NCBI GenBank assembly: GCA_028571685.1
Contig: CM053141.1
Span: 69,487,833 to 69,551,832 of the forward strand
Origin: Heterohyrax brucei
Taxonomy: Eukaryota; Chordata; Mammalia; Hyracoidea; Procaviidae
Direction of reading: 5' to 3'
DNA: 64,000 bases
Part shown: one piece after another, positions 47,100 through 57,069 of the stretch
How positions within the stretch are numbered: position 1 is the stretch's first letter
Layout of the letters: each line of letters opens with the position of its first letter
Notes under the pieces: model-generated
Databases searched by the model: none
What the model saw: the letters and a program-made list of their open reading frames with translations, nothing else
What the model was told of the DNA's origin: nothing
Made by a program: the position numbers and the translations under genes

Positions 47100-48160
47100 T
47101 ACAACAGAAGATACCTCTTAGGCAGTTAATATAAAAGTCTAGAGTTTGAGAGAAAGATCTGAGCTGAGGGCAAAAATCTGAGATATGCCAGTATATAAAT
47201 AAAGGATATTTACAGCCTACACGATGGACATTATCACCAAAAGAGTGGGTGTAGATAGAGGTGAGGTCCAAGCACTGGACTCTAGGTGCTCCGGGTCAGG
47301 AAGAATAGGAATCAGCAAAGGAAACAGAGAAAGAGCAAACAATGAAATAAGAAGAAAATCAAGAGGGTGTAAGTGTTCTGGAAGCCAAGTGGCTAAAGTA
47401 CATCAGGAGGAGGGTAAGTATGAGGAGTAGTCACCAACTGTATCAATGACAGTGCCTTAAGTCAGATCAAGTTTTGAGAACAGAACAAAAAAGCACAGAA
47501 TCACTAATGGCCTTGTAGAGAACAACAGGGGTAGACAGACAAGGCAAAAGGCTAACTGGAGTGGGTTTAAGACAGAATAAGGGAGGAACTGGACAAGTTT
47601 CTCAAAGGGTTTTGCAGGACTTAAAAAAATTGGGCCTTAGTTGAGGCAGGGGGATGAGGATAGTATGATCAGTGGTAACTGTGTTGCTGTTTTTACTTTT
47701 GGAAGAAGGCAAAAATAATGGAAAGCTTATTTCCTAATGTAAATAATCCAAGAGAACAAAAATGTGATGTTGAGAAAGACGGTACAATAACTGGTAATAT
47801 TCTGGAGCAAATAAGACAGGATCATTTCCAAGTACTAACAGAGAGGTTTCATTTAGAAAGGAACATGGGCAGTTATTTACACAACAGACAAGCAGACAGG
47901 CAAGCGGACAGAACATGCAGGTATTTATGTTATCAGGTGGGTAGACAGAGCAGAAGGAGTCCATAGAAGGTGTCTGCTGACTACTTAAATTCTCTTGGTG
48001 AAGTAGGAAGCAAGAAAATCAACTAACTTGAAGGAAGTTCAGGGCTTGAGACAACAGGAGAAAGTGTTAGAATGGTCATCTTGGAGAGTGAAGGATGAAT
48101 GAACTCTGAACAGATAGTATGACTGTCTGGCAGCATTAAAGGTCCATCTGAAGTTCCTAC
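47100..48160 (-). repeat. Ancient repeat, probably internal L2-like (antisense)
   Basis: Purine-rich text such as AAGTGTTCTGGAAGCCAAGTGG, GGAGTGGGTTTAAGACAGAATAAGGGAGG and AAGTAGGAAGCAAGAAAATC matches an old mammalian repeat I associate with antisense L2. Low certainty on the name. Confidence 0.4.
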
Positions 48161-48163
48161 TTA

Positions 48164-49395
48164 TGGATTTTTGACAAGGAACTGCCAGAAATTCAAGCTG
48201 GATTCAGAAGAGGATGTGGAACCGGGGATATCATTGCTGATGTCAAGTGGATCTTGACTGAAAGCAGAGAATACCAGAAAGAGAAAGCAGAGAATACCAG
48301 AAAGACATTTACCTGTGTTTCATTGACTATGCAAAAGCACTCAACTGTGTGGCTCATACTAAATTACAGCTAAAATTGCAGAGAATGGGAATTCCAGAAC
48401 ACTCAGGTGTGCTCTTATGGAATCTGTACGTGGATCAAGATCAAGAGGCAGTCATGCGATCAGAACAAGGGGCACTGCACGGTTTAAAGTCAGGAAAGGT
48501 GTGCATCAGGGTTGTATCCTCTCACCATACATTTTCAATCTATATGCCAAGCAAATAATCTGAGAAGCTGGATTCTACAAAGAATGTGGCATAAGAGTTG
48601 GAGGGTGACTCATTAACAATCTGCGTTAGGCAGATGACACCACCTTATTTGATGGAAATGAGTAAGATTTGACGTGTTTACTGAAGAAGATGAAGGACCA
48701 CAGCCTTCAGTATGGATTGCACCTCAACATCAGCAAAACAAAAATCCTCACAACTCGACCAGTAAGCAACATCGTCATAAATGGAGAAGGGATTGAGATT
48801 GTCAAGGATTTCATTTTAATTAGGTCCACAATCAATGCCCATGGAAGCAGCAGTCAAGAAATCAAAAGACATATTGCACTGGGAAAATCTGCTGCAACGG
48901 ATCTCTTTATTGAAAAGTAAAGATGTGACCTTAACTACAAAAGTGCACCTGACCCAAGCCATGGTATTTTCAATCACATCATATGCATGCAAAAGCTGGA
49001 CCACAAACAAAGAAGACAGAAGAAGAATTGGTGCCTTTCAAGTGTGGTGTTGGAGAAGAACGATGAATGGATGATGGACCACTAAAAGAACAGAGATCTG
49101 TTCTAGAAGTACAACTAGAGAGCTCCCTGGAAGCAAAGATGGCAAGACTGCATATTACATACTTTGGCCATGTTGTCAGGAAGAATCAGTCCCTGGAGAA
49201 GGACATCATGCTTGGTAGAGTGGAGGGCCAGCGAAAAAGAGGAAGACAATGAGATGGACTGACACAGTGGCCGCAACAATGGGCTTAAGCATAAAAACAA
49301 CTGTGGACAGTGCACAAGACCAGACAATGTTTCGTTCTGTTATTCACTGGGTCAGTATGAGGCAGAACTGACTTGATGGCATCTACCAACAACTG
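48164..49395 (+). mobile_element. RTE LINE, RT domain to 3' end, inactive
   Basis: From ACTGCCAGAAATTCAAGCTGG the frames read RT motifs: a GTGDIIADVKWILTESREYQ-like start, HSLQYGLHLNISKTKIL, QVWCWRRTMNG, and the 3' SLEKDIMLGRVEGQRKRGRQ. The active-site tyrosine codon of YADD is TAG at 48627-48629. It ends TGGCATCTACCAACAACTG. Multiple frameshifts are present. Confidence 0.88.
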
Positions 49396-49457
49396 TCATG
49401 GATTAAAAACAAAACCAGTCATACAGCTGTGTGTTTTTCTCCATCTATGCACAATCA

Positions 49458-49665
49458 AGAAGCCCTGGTGATGCAGTAGTTAAGGTTTCAGCTGTTAACC
49501 ACGGCAGTGCTATCAACCCACCAGCCTGCTCCACTAGAAAAAGATGTGACAGCCAACTTCTACAAAGATTTACAGCCTTGGAAATCCTTCAGGACAGTTC
49601 TGTTCTGCCTTGTAGGGTTATTATGGATCAGAATTGACGTGATGGCAACGGGTTTGGGTATTCTG
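49458..49665 (+). repeat. AfroSINE (long type)
   Basis: GAAGCCCTGGTGATGCAGTAG..ACTTCTACAAAGATTTACAGCC..GACGTGATGGCAACGGG. It shows the long-type insert between the tRNA-like head and the RTE-like tail clearly. Confidence 0.9.
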
Positions 49666-49844
49666 TTTATGCACCAAAAAAAAAAAAAAATGGACACAAA
49701 CAGAGTAGCTAGAGTTTTTCATTTAAACAAGGTTGAATTTTTGCAAGAAAGGGAAAAATAATCAGAAGAACGACTGATACAGAATTTAAGTCACTTAAGA
49801 AGAGGTGCATAAAACAGTGAAGGATCAAGAGTCTGGGAATATTA

Positions 49845-50165
49845 TGGTAAAAAGACCAGACTTAATGGTCTAACAGATTGCAAGGTCCCTGGAAGACATG
49901 ACCCCAGACACTGTTAGTGCAGAACAGAAACCATTGCAGAAGCCAAGGCCTCACACAAGGATTGAACTGGTCTGAGACATAAAATGATACTACTGAAGAA
50001 CGTGCTTCTTGGCTTAAGTAGCTACAGGAGTCTAACTGGGTAACTCTGTCTACAGGCAAGGTGAGAAGACGGGGACAGAAGCTGGTTGAATGGATGTGGG
50101 AAATCTGAAGAGGGAGCGTGCTATCACATTTTGGAGACAGCAGCTAAGTCTACATATGAGAAACT
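49845..50165 (+). mobile_element. L1 3' UTR fragment
   Basis: AAAGACCAGACTTAATGGTCTAACAG..GAACGTGCTTCTTGGCTTAAG..AAGTCTACATATGAGAAACTG. Confidence 0.75.
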
Positions 50166-50384
50166 GTAAAAGCCAAGCTAAGTGCCATTTTACTTAAAAC
50201 ACAACTAAGAAAGAAAGAGAGAGAACTGAAGGTATTGCAGGGGTCAAGGAGTTGTTCAGATAGGGAATCTAGAGGGAGTGGGCCTGAAAGACAAGGAGTA
50301 GTAACTAAAAAGTAAAATGTCTAAGATTGAAATTGTGGGGGAGTTACAATTACGTAATGACAACGTCTAAGGAAGATTTTTCTG

Positions 50385-50577
50385 AATCATGACACTACTG
50401 ACACTTTGGACCAGACAATTCTTTGTTGTGGGGGACTATCCTATGCATTGCAGGATGTTCAGCACTATCCCTAGCCTCTTACCCACTAGATACCAGTAAC
50501 AGCCCCATCTCACTGTGGTATCAAAAACGTCTCCAGATATTGTAAAATCACTTCTAGTTAAGAACCACTGGTCTAGA
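50385..50577 (-). repeat. MER20 (hAT-type DNA transposon)
   Basis: ATTCTTTGTTGTGGGGGACTATCCTATGCATTGCAGGATG..GTTAAGAACCACTGG matches MER20; old and common to placental mammals. It is listed as minus because the ...AACCACTGG terminus is at the high end. Confidence 0.7.
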
Positions 50578-50579
50578 GG

Positions 50580-51900
50580 ATGACCAAGGGAGTGCGCATA
50601 TTGAGGTAAATCAGAAGACAAGATCACTGGAGAACAGAATATAAGGCAACTGAGAAGCCAGAGAGCTGGACATATGATCATCTATAAATATGTGGCAATG
50701 GCTATGAATTAAGACAAGAGTAGTGCCAGAGACAGTGACAAGGATAAGAAGCTAAAACAGTTGAAAAATGAAGCTGATGTCAGGTGATGACAATAATTAG
50801 GAAGAGTGGGTGATATGATCTAACAATGAGACTCAAAACTGACAATACACCAAGCTTAACACCAGTGGTGAAGCTTATACCAGAACTTGGGCTCCTTTCC
50901 TAAAGATTTTCTAAACATCTAGAAGGCGGGCAGACACCTCCACTTGATTTCAAAATCAATTAGACTGGAGAGTCAAAAATTGGAATAGATCAAAAACAAT
51001 TGGCATTGCTTCTAACTACCATAGATAACAAACAGCTGAAGGCACATATTTTTGACTGAATACCATTCTAAAAATAGGAGTTAACATCTTGATTTTTAAA
51101 AACTCTCCGTTTTCTTTCTCACTCTTAAAAGTATTATTCTATCTTTGAATAGAAAAAAATCTGTTATTACATGACTGCATTGTCACTTTGCTACAGAGCA
51201 ACCACACCTACAGCTACTTCCCTTAGGTAGCCATGCACCTTTATTGTCACATAGTCTAACCAAGAGGGAAGACAGAAAGACCTTCATATTCAGGGGACTG
51301 TTTGCAACGTTCTCCAACTATGTGTCACCTGCTCTTCTCATTGCCACTTGGAAAGACATCATCTCACCAGATGGAAAGATTTACAGGATATGCTCAATTT
51401 CCATTCCCACCTCCTAAAAGCATATGCACAAGGGAAGTGCCAGCTGAAAGTAATAGATGTGTTCCTTTAGAGGAGAAGCAGCTTCAAGAAAGGAAACTCA
51501 CGTTGTACAGTTACTAAGTTTTCCAAAACAGATTGTCTCATTGGAATTATTAAGAATTGAGGCTCGCTGAGTCCTCTGCAGGCCCAGCAAATGTCCACAG
51601 GCCCACCTGCATACCTCTACCTTACTACAGTTCTATTTAAATTTTACAAAACATAAACATGAAGAACAAAGGATGATGTCAAGGAAACACAAGATGCCAT
51701 CATCCACATTCTGCTTAGCTTTACAAATTACCAAAGCCAGTATTTAATGCTCACATAAAAACAGGTGAAATCCTCATTTCAAGTCCCAGATAGGCACCTG
51801 TCAGCTGACTACTGGTTTAATTATGAAACTTTTACTTGGTCCTATTATGATAACTAATGTATTTTCATACACTGTTTTTAAACTGGATGCCTTCCTATTA
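50580..51900. other. Intron sequence without recognised elements
   Basis: Nothing named. Confidence 0.4.
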
Positions 51901-51904
51901 GGCA

Positions 51905-52110
51905 GAGGACACAGTAAGAGTTTGAGTAAAAACCAGGATTTAAATCTCAGCTTTGACGCATATTAGCTGTGTTAACTTTTATTTATCTAGTTTCATTTAT
52001 TCACCTGTTAAACAGAAATGTTAACAGTTACTGTGAAGAATAAATTCTCTAGAACAAGAATAGTACAGTTTTAACATACTGTAGTTGGTCAATAAATGAT
52101 AGTCCCCTTA
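51905..52110 (+). repeat. MIR element
   Basis: AACCAGGATTTAAATCTCAGCTTTGACGCATATTAGCTGTG..CAATAAATGATAGTCC follows the sense MIR layout. Confidence 0.55.
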
Positions 52111-52154
52111 CTCTGTTGTTAATTAGAACATAAATCAAGCAAGCCTCAGAGAAT

Positions 52155-52355
52155 AAGCCCATTGCTGTTGAGGCAATTCTGACTCACGGTAATCCTACAG
52201 GACAGAGCAGAACTGTCCTACAGGGTTTCCAAGGCTATAACCTTTATAGGAGCAGCAGGCCACATCTTTCTCTCACGGAATGTCTGTGGGTTCAAACCAC
52301 TGACCTGTCAGTTAGCAGCTGAGTACTCCCTCACTGTGCCACCAGGTTTCTCCTC
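52155..52355 (-). repeat. AfroSINE (long type)
   Basis: CCCATTGCTGTTGAGGCAATTCTGAC..CTGTCCTACAGGGTTTCCAAGG..TGGGTTCAAACCACTGACC..TGTGCCACCAGGTTTCTCC; 160 bp from the first coding exon. Confidence 0.85.
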
Positions 52356-52513
52356 AGAGAAAAGGAATACAATAAGCTTATAGTTTAGCCTCTCCTTGAA
52401 AGAGCAACAGAACATTCTGATTTTGCTACAATGGATCATAAAAATGGGCTTACAACTATTTTAGTCTTTATTTACAATTAAAATATAATCAAACGGAAAG
52501 AACAGGTATCTAC

Positions 52514-52635
52514 CTTCCAAGCTCTCTTGTTCATCAGAAGTATAGGCATCCATCTGACTTTGTTCCCGTAAGAAACGAATAACTGCATAAACCAGGTGCT
52601 TGATAGATGACATTTTAGAAGCTTATACACATTAC
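52514..52635 (-). CDS. SGTB: SGTB first coding exon (start codon at 52613), residues 1-33
   Basis: The exon starts after the acceptor TTTTCTTATCAG above 52635 and carries a 22-nt 5' UTR ending CTTCTAAA before ATG at 52613-52611. The coding part reads MSSIKHLVYAVIRFLREQSQ, MDAYTSDEQESLE, plus one base of V34, matching the SGTB amino terminus. The start has A at -3, an acceptable context. The donor is GAAG|GTAGATACC: GT is present but positions +4 and +5 depart from consensus, so it is the weakest donor of the gene. Confidence 0.96.
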
Positions 52636-53740
52636 CTGATAAGAAAACCGAAAACACTGAATTAAGTTATTCTGAAGAACCAGTCACAAAAGTTATAAAT
52701 AACAAATTACGAGTTACACTAAAAGTTAAAAAACAAAGCAACATTTTTAAAATCCTGTATTACCTTCTCTCTTTCCTCTTTTTAAGGAGCCAAGAAAGCA
52801 GAGTACTGTTAAAGTAACAGTAACTCATCACATATTTTCATTTATACACTGCAATGTTAGATTATGTGAAGTCTTTTATAAGTAATTTTTTTAAATATGC
52901 ATAATTAAGCTCTCACTAAACACTCACCTCACTGTATCTTAACAGCATACAAACATACACACAATGAACACGTACATATATAGGTATCCCCAAAAGGCCT
53001 CAGTACTAAATTGAGGTAGATTGCATACTGCTGACTCAGAAGCTAATCCCCACTCGGTATTTCCCTCTCTTTCATAAGAATGAAAACTGCATGTCTAATT
53101 TACATTCCACGCCACGTACTTTTCTAGGTTGAATGGGTAAGGAAAAATATATTAAGGAAAGGCTGTTGTTTGTCATCTTTAATAAAACTAGCACTTCGAC
53201 TTAATCAACAGATATGTCACAAAATCACTGCCTACATCGATTGATGTTACATATTGATCAGTGCTCTCTGCAGTAGCCATGCTCTTGGACAAGCTGGAAG
53301 CTCCCGATCCTGTTCATTCACATGGAATACTACTGCATCCAAAGAGTGGCGCAGGGCCAGCCGGCATTAATGGTTTATTTCCCCTAAATCGCATCATCCA
53401 TCTGCTCCCCAGGTTCCCTAATTCCAAGCCAGGGTGTGGTACCAGCAGCAAGAATGTTTATCATCAGCGTACCCGTTTTAAAGGCGAACCTAGACTCCAG
53501 GCTAAGGAGTTGCAAATAATGAATAAGGCCCTAGGTCAGAAGGTAAAAAAAAGAATGGGGGAACGGAGGTGCAGAGGAGAAAAGAGAGTCTCCTTACTTC
53601 TTCACCCAACAATCTCCTCTCCCCCCTTCAGCACTAAGGCTGCACCTCCGACTCGACCGGGTTTGCAGCGGGTGTGCGGTAAGGGCCTCCTCCAGCTGGG
53701 GCAACAGGAAACCCGCCCTTCCAGGGCAGAAGCCCCTTAC

Positions 53741-53880
53741 CAGCAAGAGGATGCGAGATGAGGCAGCGGCGCGGCGGGCGTTCCTAGGCCAGTCCGTCCG
53801 GCCCCTCTTCCTCAGGGTTTGAGCCTGGCTACCAAACCGCTGCGCAGGAGCGGTTGCCCAAACTTGGTGGGTTCCCAGGC
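53741..53880 (-). other. SGTB: SGTB probable non-coding exon 1
   Basis: Reading the minus strand through the CpG island, CTCTTGCTG|GTAAGGGG at 53741/53740 is a strong donor, about 1.1 kb upstream of the coding exon acceptor at 52635. This fits a 5' UTR exon ending at 53741. The 5' end is set only roughly from the GC-box cluster at 53977-54081; the transcription start cannot be read from the sequence. Confidence 0.6.
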
Positions 53881-54110
53881 TGCCGCCGCCACGGCCCCCC
53901 AGCCCAACCAGCAGACCACTTCACGCGCGACGCCAGGGTAGCTCCAGCACCGCCCCTGGAGCAAAGCAGGACGCGCGGGGCGGAGTCAGGATCGGGGCGG
54001 GGCCTCTTGGGGGCGGGGCGGGGCCTCTTGGTGGGCGGGGAGGGGCGGGGCTGGACCGGGATGGGGCGGTGTGGGGGCGGGACTGAAGTGGGCGCCGGCG
54101 TGGACCGCCG

Positions 54111-54116
54111 CACGTG
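54111..54116. promoter_or_regulatory. E-box CACGTG between the promoter core and the NLN 5' UTR
   Basis: Perfect CACGTG palindrome, the core site for MYC/MAX, USF and CLEAR-type bHLH factors, 170 bp upstream of the NLN start codon. Binding is not shown by sequence alone. Confidence 0.5.
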
Positions 54117-54285
54117 GGAGGGCGCAAGCTAAGCAGGCCGCGGCGGTGAAAAGGTAGTCGCTACTATCTCGTCCTCAGCTAGGCCGCGCGCGGCTCTCCA
54201 GCGCCTCGGCTCCGCCGCCCTTTTTCTCCTCTCCGAAGTCGAAGGACAACGCGCCTGCCGCTGCTGCCGCCTTTTCGGCGCTCTC

Positions 54286-54326
54286 ATGATCACCCGGTGC
54301 CTTTTGGCTGTGAGAGGCCTCCACAG
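54286..54326 (+). CDS. NLN: NLN (neurolysin) first coding exon, mitochondrial presequence
   Basis: ATG at 54286 opens MITRCLLAVRGLH plus two bases of the next codon (Arg), then a donor GTACTTGG at 54327. The human protein, as I recall it, begins MIARCLLAVRSLHR, so this is neurolysin, an M3 zinc oligopeptidase that cleaves neurotensin and other short peptides. The segment is short, basic and hydrophobic with no acidic residue, as expected of a mitochondrial targeting peptide. There is no upstream ATG between about 54120 and the start. The start context is weak (C at -3, A at +4). All catalytic parts (HEXXH) lie in later exons outside the window. Confidence 0.92.
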
Positions 54327-54329
54327 GTA

Positions 54330-55515
54330 CTTGGTGTGTGCATGTTAACCTTGACCGTGAGCTGGGCGAGGTCTTCTGCCGGGACTATACCGAGTAGTCT
54401 GGCCTAACCTTTCCGGCCACGCCCCTACTACGCTCCTGGAACCCTTCCTCGCCGCAGCTTGCGTGGTCTACAGCTGCCGGACACCTGGCACGGGAGCCTT
54501 GGGGCCACCTTTCCCTCCTCCGTTCCCTGAGGAGAGCATCCATTTCTCTTTGTTTGGGTCTGGCTCAGCAGCAGTGAGCGCAACTGGTCACAGGCCCAGC
54601 CCAAAATGAATGCCGAAAGATGGTTCGGTAAGAAAATCTTTTGACTTTTTGTCCGCATTCAGAACTGCAGACTTGTCATTAAAAGTGCCGCAACTGTGCA
54701 CTCAAACATAACAATTCTCATTTGCGTGATGCACACCTCATCAGTTTATCTATCATTTGGCAACTATATATAAGATGAAACCCCGTTGATATTTACTTGT
54801 ATTTCTGTCTGTGCTTTGTAATTTCCTTTTTATTTCCCTCGTCAAAAAAATGTTCTGGCTCTTGCAGGGACAAATCGACTTAGCCCAAACAGAAAAAAAT
54901 TATTGCTTGGACAAGAGTTTAGGGATCCTCAGCTGCTATTTTGGATTGTTTCTTAGCTCACTAACCACACCCCTCTGCAATAGACCAGTAGCAAGATGAG
55001 AGAATTAAATTCTTCGCACGGATGCGCTAGATGGAGTGGTTTTCAGAAACAATACCACCACCACCCCATTTCCAGATCCAGCCCTGAACTACAAATCCAA
55101 ATGAAGTTACAGCAGAAAAAGAAAAAGATGTGTGTACCTTCCTGGATACCAGTAAAACTATTTTAGAACATAATAGCATTTCACCTTTTTACAGTTTTCT
55201 ATTTCTCACTGCCTTTCATCTTTTGTGGAGCTTTGCGTTGTGTTGCTGAGCCCTTGTAGACCTGATGCATACAGAAACCCCGTGCCATCAGCGCATCCAG
55301 AGGACAATAGTAATTGTCAAATTAATATGATTTTGACTGTATTTAGGGTGTTCTTTTTTACTAATCTCCAGGCTGTTAGTCATCTGTATATTTGACCTGT
55401 TATTAAATGAGTCGATGCCAGCAAATGAAAATCTTCATATAAAGCTGGTGTGAGAAGAGAGGCTCTTCATTTTGAGGCAGCAATTCTCAAACTTTGTAGT
55501 CTCGGGGACCCGTAA
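54330..55515. other. Unique 5' part of NLN intron 1
   Basis: GC content falls off after about 54620. No repeat or exon recognised. Confidence 0.45.
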
Positions 55516-55523
55516 AAAAAAAA

Positions 55524-55672
55524 AAGCCGAAAACCCATTGCTGTCTACTCGATTCCGACTCATAGCAACCGTAAGATAGAGTAGAACTGCCCCATACAAT
55601 TTCTAAGGTGCATCTGGTGGATTCAGACTACCAACTTTTTGGTTAGTAAAGTAGCACTTCACCACTACAATT
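55524..55672 (-). repeat. AfroSINE 1 of a four-copy array
   Basis: AAAACCCATTGCTGTCTACTCGATTCCGACTC..GAACTGCCCCATACAATTTC; the tRNA-like end is damaged. Confidence 0.85.
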
Positions 55673-55699
55673 TCTAAGGGAACCTTTAAAAAAAAAAGA

Positions 55700-55862
55700 A
55701 AAACAAGCCCACTGCTGTGGAGACGATTGTTACTCATAATGATACTATAGAACAGAGAAGAACTCTTCCTTAGAGTTTCCAGGGAGCATCTGGCGGGTTT
55801 GAGCTGCCAGTCTTCTGGTTAGCAGAGTTAGTGCTTAACCACTATGTCACCAGGGTTTCTCC
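55700..55862 (-). repeat. AfroSINE 2 of a four-copy array
   Basis: AAGCCCACTGCTGTGGAGACG..TTCTGGTTAGCAGAG..GTCACCAGGGTTTCTCC. Confidence 0.88.
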
Positions 55863-55934
55863 AGGAAACTTAGTTCTTAAAAATTACTGAGCACCTAAGA
55901 ACTTCTGTTAATGTGAGTTTTATCTGTGCTTAAA

Positions 55935-56102
55935 CCAAAGCAAACCCACTGCCACTGAATCAGTTCCAAACCATAGAAGCCCCGTAGGACAGCATAGAAG
56001 TACTCCATAGAATTTCCAAGGGGTGCCTAGTAGATTGGAACTGTCAGCCTCTTGGTTAGCAGACATAGTACTTAACAACTATGCACACCACTAGGGTTTC
56101 CT
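55935..56102 (-). repeat. AfroSINE 3 of a four-copy array
   Basis: ACCAAAGCAAACCCACTGCCAC..CCTCTTGGTTAGCAGACATAG..ACTAGGGTTTCC. Confidence 0.88.
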
Positions 56103-56119
56103 ATCCATATTTACCATGC

Positions 56120-56284
56120 TAAAAAAAAACCGACTGCCATTGAGTTGGGTCTGACTCATAGTGACCCTATAGGTCAGGGTAGAACTGCCCCATAGAGTTT
56201 CCAAGGAGCGTATGGCAGATTTGAACTGCCAGCCTTTTGGTTAGCAGACAGTAGTACTTAACTACTATACCACCAGGGTTTCCA
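56120..56284 (-). repeat. AfroSINE 4 of a four-copy array
   Basis: AACCGACTGCCATTGAGTTGGG..GACCCTATAGGTCAGGGTAGAAC..ACCACCAGGGTTTCC; the best preserved of the four. Confidence 0.9.
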
Positions 56285-56382
56285 TTTACCATGCTGGGAA
56301 TTAAAAATGAGAAATTTTTTTATTAGTTTATTTTTTACATAGCAGTAATAAACTCATTGCATGTGTATATAGAACTTATACC

Positions 56383-56400
56383 AAAAAAAAAAAAAAAAAA
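56383..56400. repeat. Poly(A) run
   Basis: About 18 consecutive A in NLN intron 1. Confidence 0.9.
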
Positions 56401-56684
56401 GCTGTTTCCAGCTCCCCCACCCAAAGCCAATGATATAGTGTCTTTGGTTACCATTTTTATAAAACTGCTGTGTGACTTAATAGAAAATAGTTAGATTTGT
56501 ACATCTGTCACAATTAATCTGTTACATAGGTTGGTTTGGATTAAAGAGATGAAGACATTCTCACTACACTTAAGTTGTTGGAAAAGAGTCTTTTAATAGC
56601 ATTGTTTAGATAATCATGAATATTCCTTGACATTATGCCAAAATCCCACAAATGATCATTTTTAAAAGGTTGTTTGCACTGTAG

Positions 56685-57065
56685 AAGGAGTCTTGATGGC
56701 ACAGTAGTTAAAGTGCTTAGCTGCCAACCAAAAGGTCAGCTACTTGAAGCCACCAGCCTCTCCCTGGAAGAAAGATGTAACAGTCTACTTCTATTAAGAG
56801 ACTCGCAGCCTGGGGGCCAGGTTTACCCTGCTGTATGGGGTTACGCTGGTGCATAATGGTTAAGTGCTGTGGCTGCTAACCAAGAGGTTAACAGTTAAAA
56901 TCCACCAGGCGCTCCTCAGAACCTCTACGGGGCAGTTCTGCTCTGTCCTTTAGGGTCACTATGAGTTGGAATTCGTTTGATGGCAGTGAGTTTCTTTGTT
57001 GATTTTTTTAAAAAGATAAGGTCACTGTGAGTCAGAATTAACTTGATGACACTGGTTTTTGGTTG
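56685..57065 (+). repeat. AfroSINE nested in AfroSINE
   Basis: A long-type copy starts at 56685 (GGAGTCTTGATGGCACAGTAG..TCTACTTCTATTAAGAGAC..CTGCTGTATGGGGT). It is interrupted at about 56843 by a complete short-type copy (ACGCTGGTGCATAATGGTTAAG..GGCAGTGAG), and its tail resumes at about 57018 (AAGGTCACTGTGAGTCAG). Confidence 0.85.
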
Positions 57066-57069
57066 CAGT

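Larger units (their letters stand above)
1..53880 (-). other. SGTB: SGTB gene body (3' end outside window)
   Basis: Minus-strand gene assembled from nine coding exons with GT..AG junctions and compatible phases, plus a probable non-coding first exon in the CpG island. The joined exons give 267 codons plus two bases of the next, with no stop. The unseen last exon should add 37 residues to reach the 304 residues I recall for human SGTB, so the register fits with no net insertion or deletion. SGTB is a brain-enriched cytosolic co-chaperone, paralogue of SGTA. It has an N-terminal dimerisation domain (about 1-68), three TPR motifs (about 85-190) that clamp the EEVD tail of HSP70/HSP90, and a C-terminal NNP/Gln-rich region for hydrophobic clients. 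Introns run from 104 bp to 21.3 kb and hold most of the transposons listed below. The upper boundary (transcription start) is approximate. Confidence 0.95.
53640..54330. promoter_or_regulatory. CpG island, bidirectional SGTB/NLN promoter
   Basis: A sharply GC- and CpG-rich block in otherwise AT-rich DNA, between two divergent first exons about 400 bp apart. Eight GGGCGG-type GC boxes lie on the plus strand between about 53977 and 54081. A 17-bp block, GGGGCGGGGCCTCTTGG, is present at 53994-54010 and again at 54015-54031 (21-bp period). A palindromic E-box CACGTG sits at 54111-54116. There is no TATA box near either start. This is the layout of a housekeeping-type, Sp1-driven bidirectional promoter. 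Confidence 0.85.

Noticed and set aside
53261..53761. 166-codon plus-strand ORF leading into the CpG island
   Set aside because: It lies antisense to SGTB intron 1/exon 1, has no recognisable domain, and becomes basic and proline-rich only as GC content rises. A chance ORF is the simplest reading.
53829..54132. Three overlapping 68-94-codon ORFs on both strands at the promoter
   Set aside because: Low-complexity Pro/Arg or Gly-rich translations of the GC-box cluster; stops are rare in GC-rich DNA.
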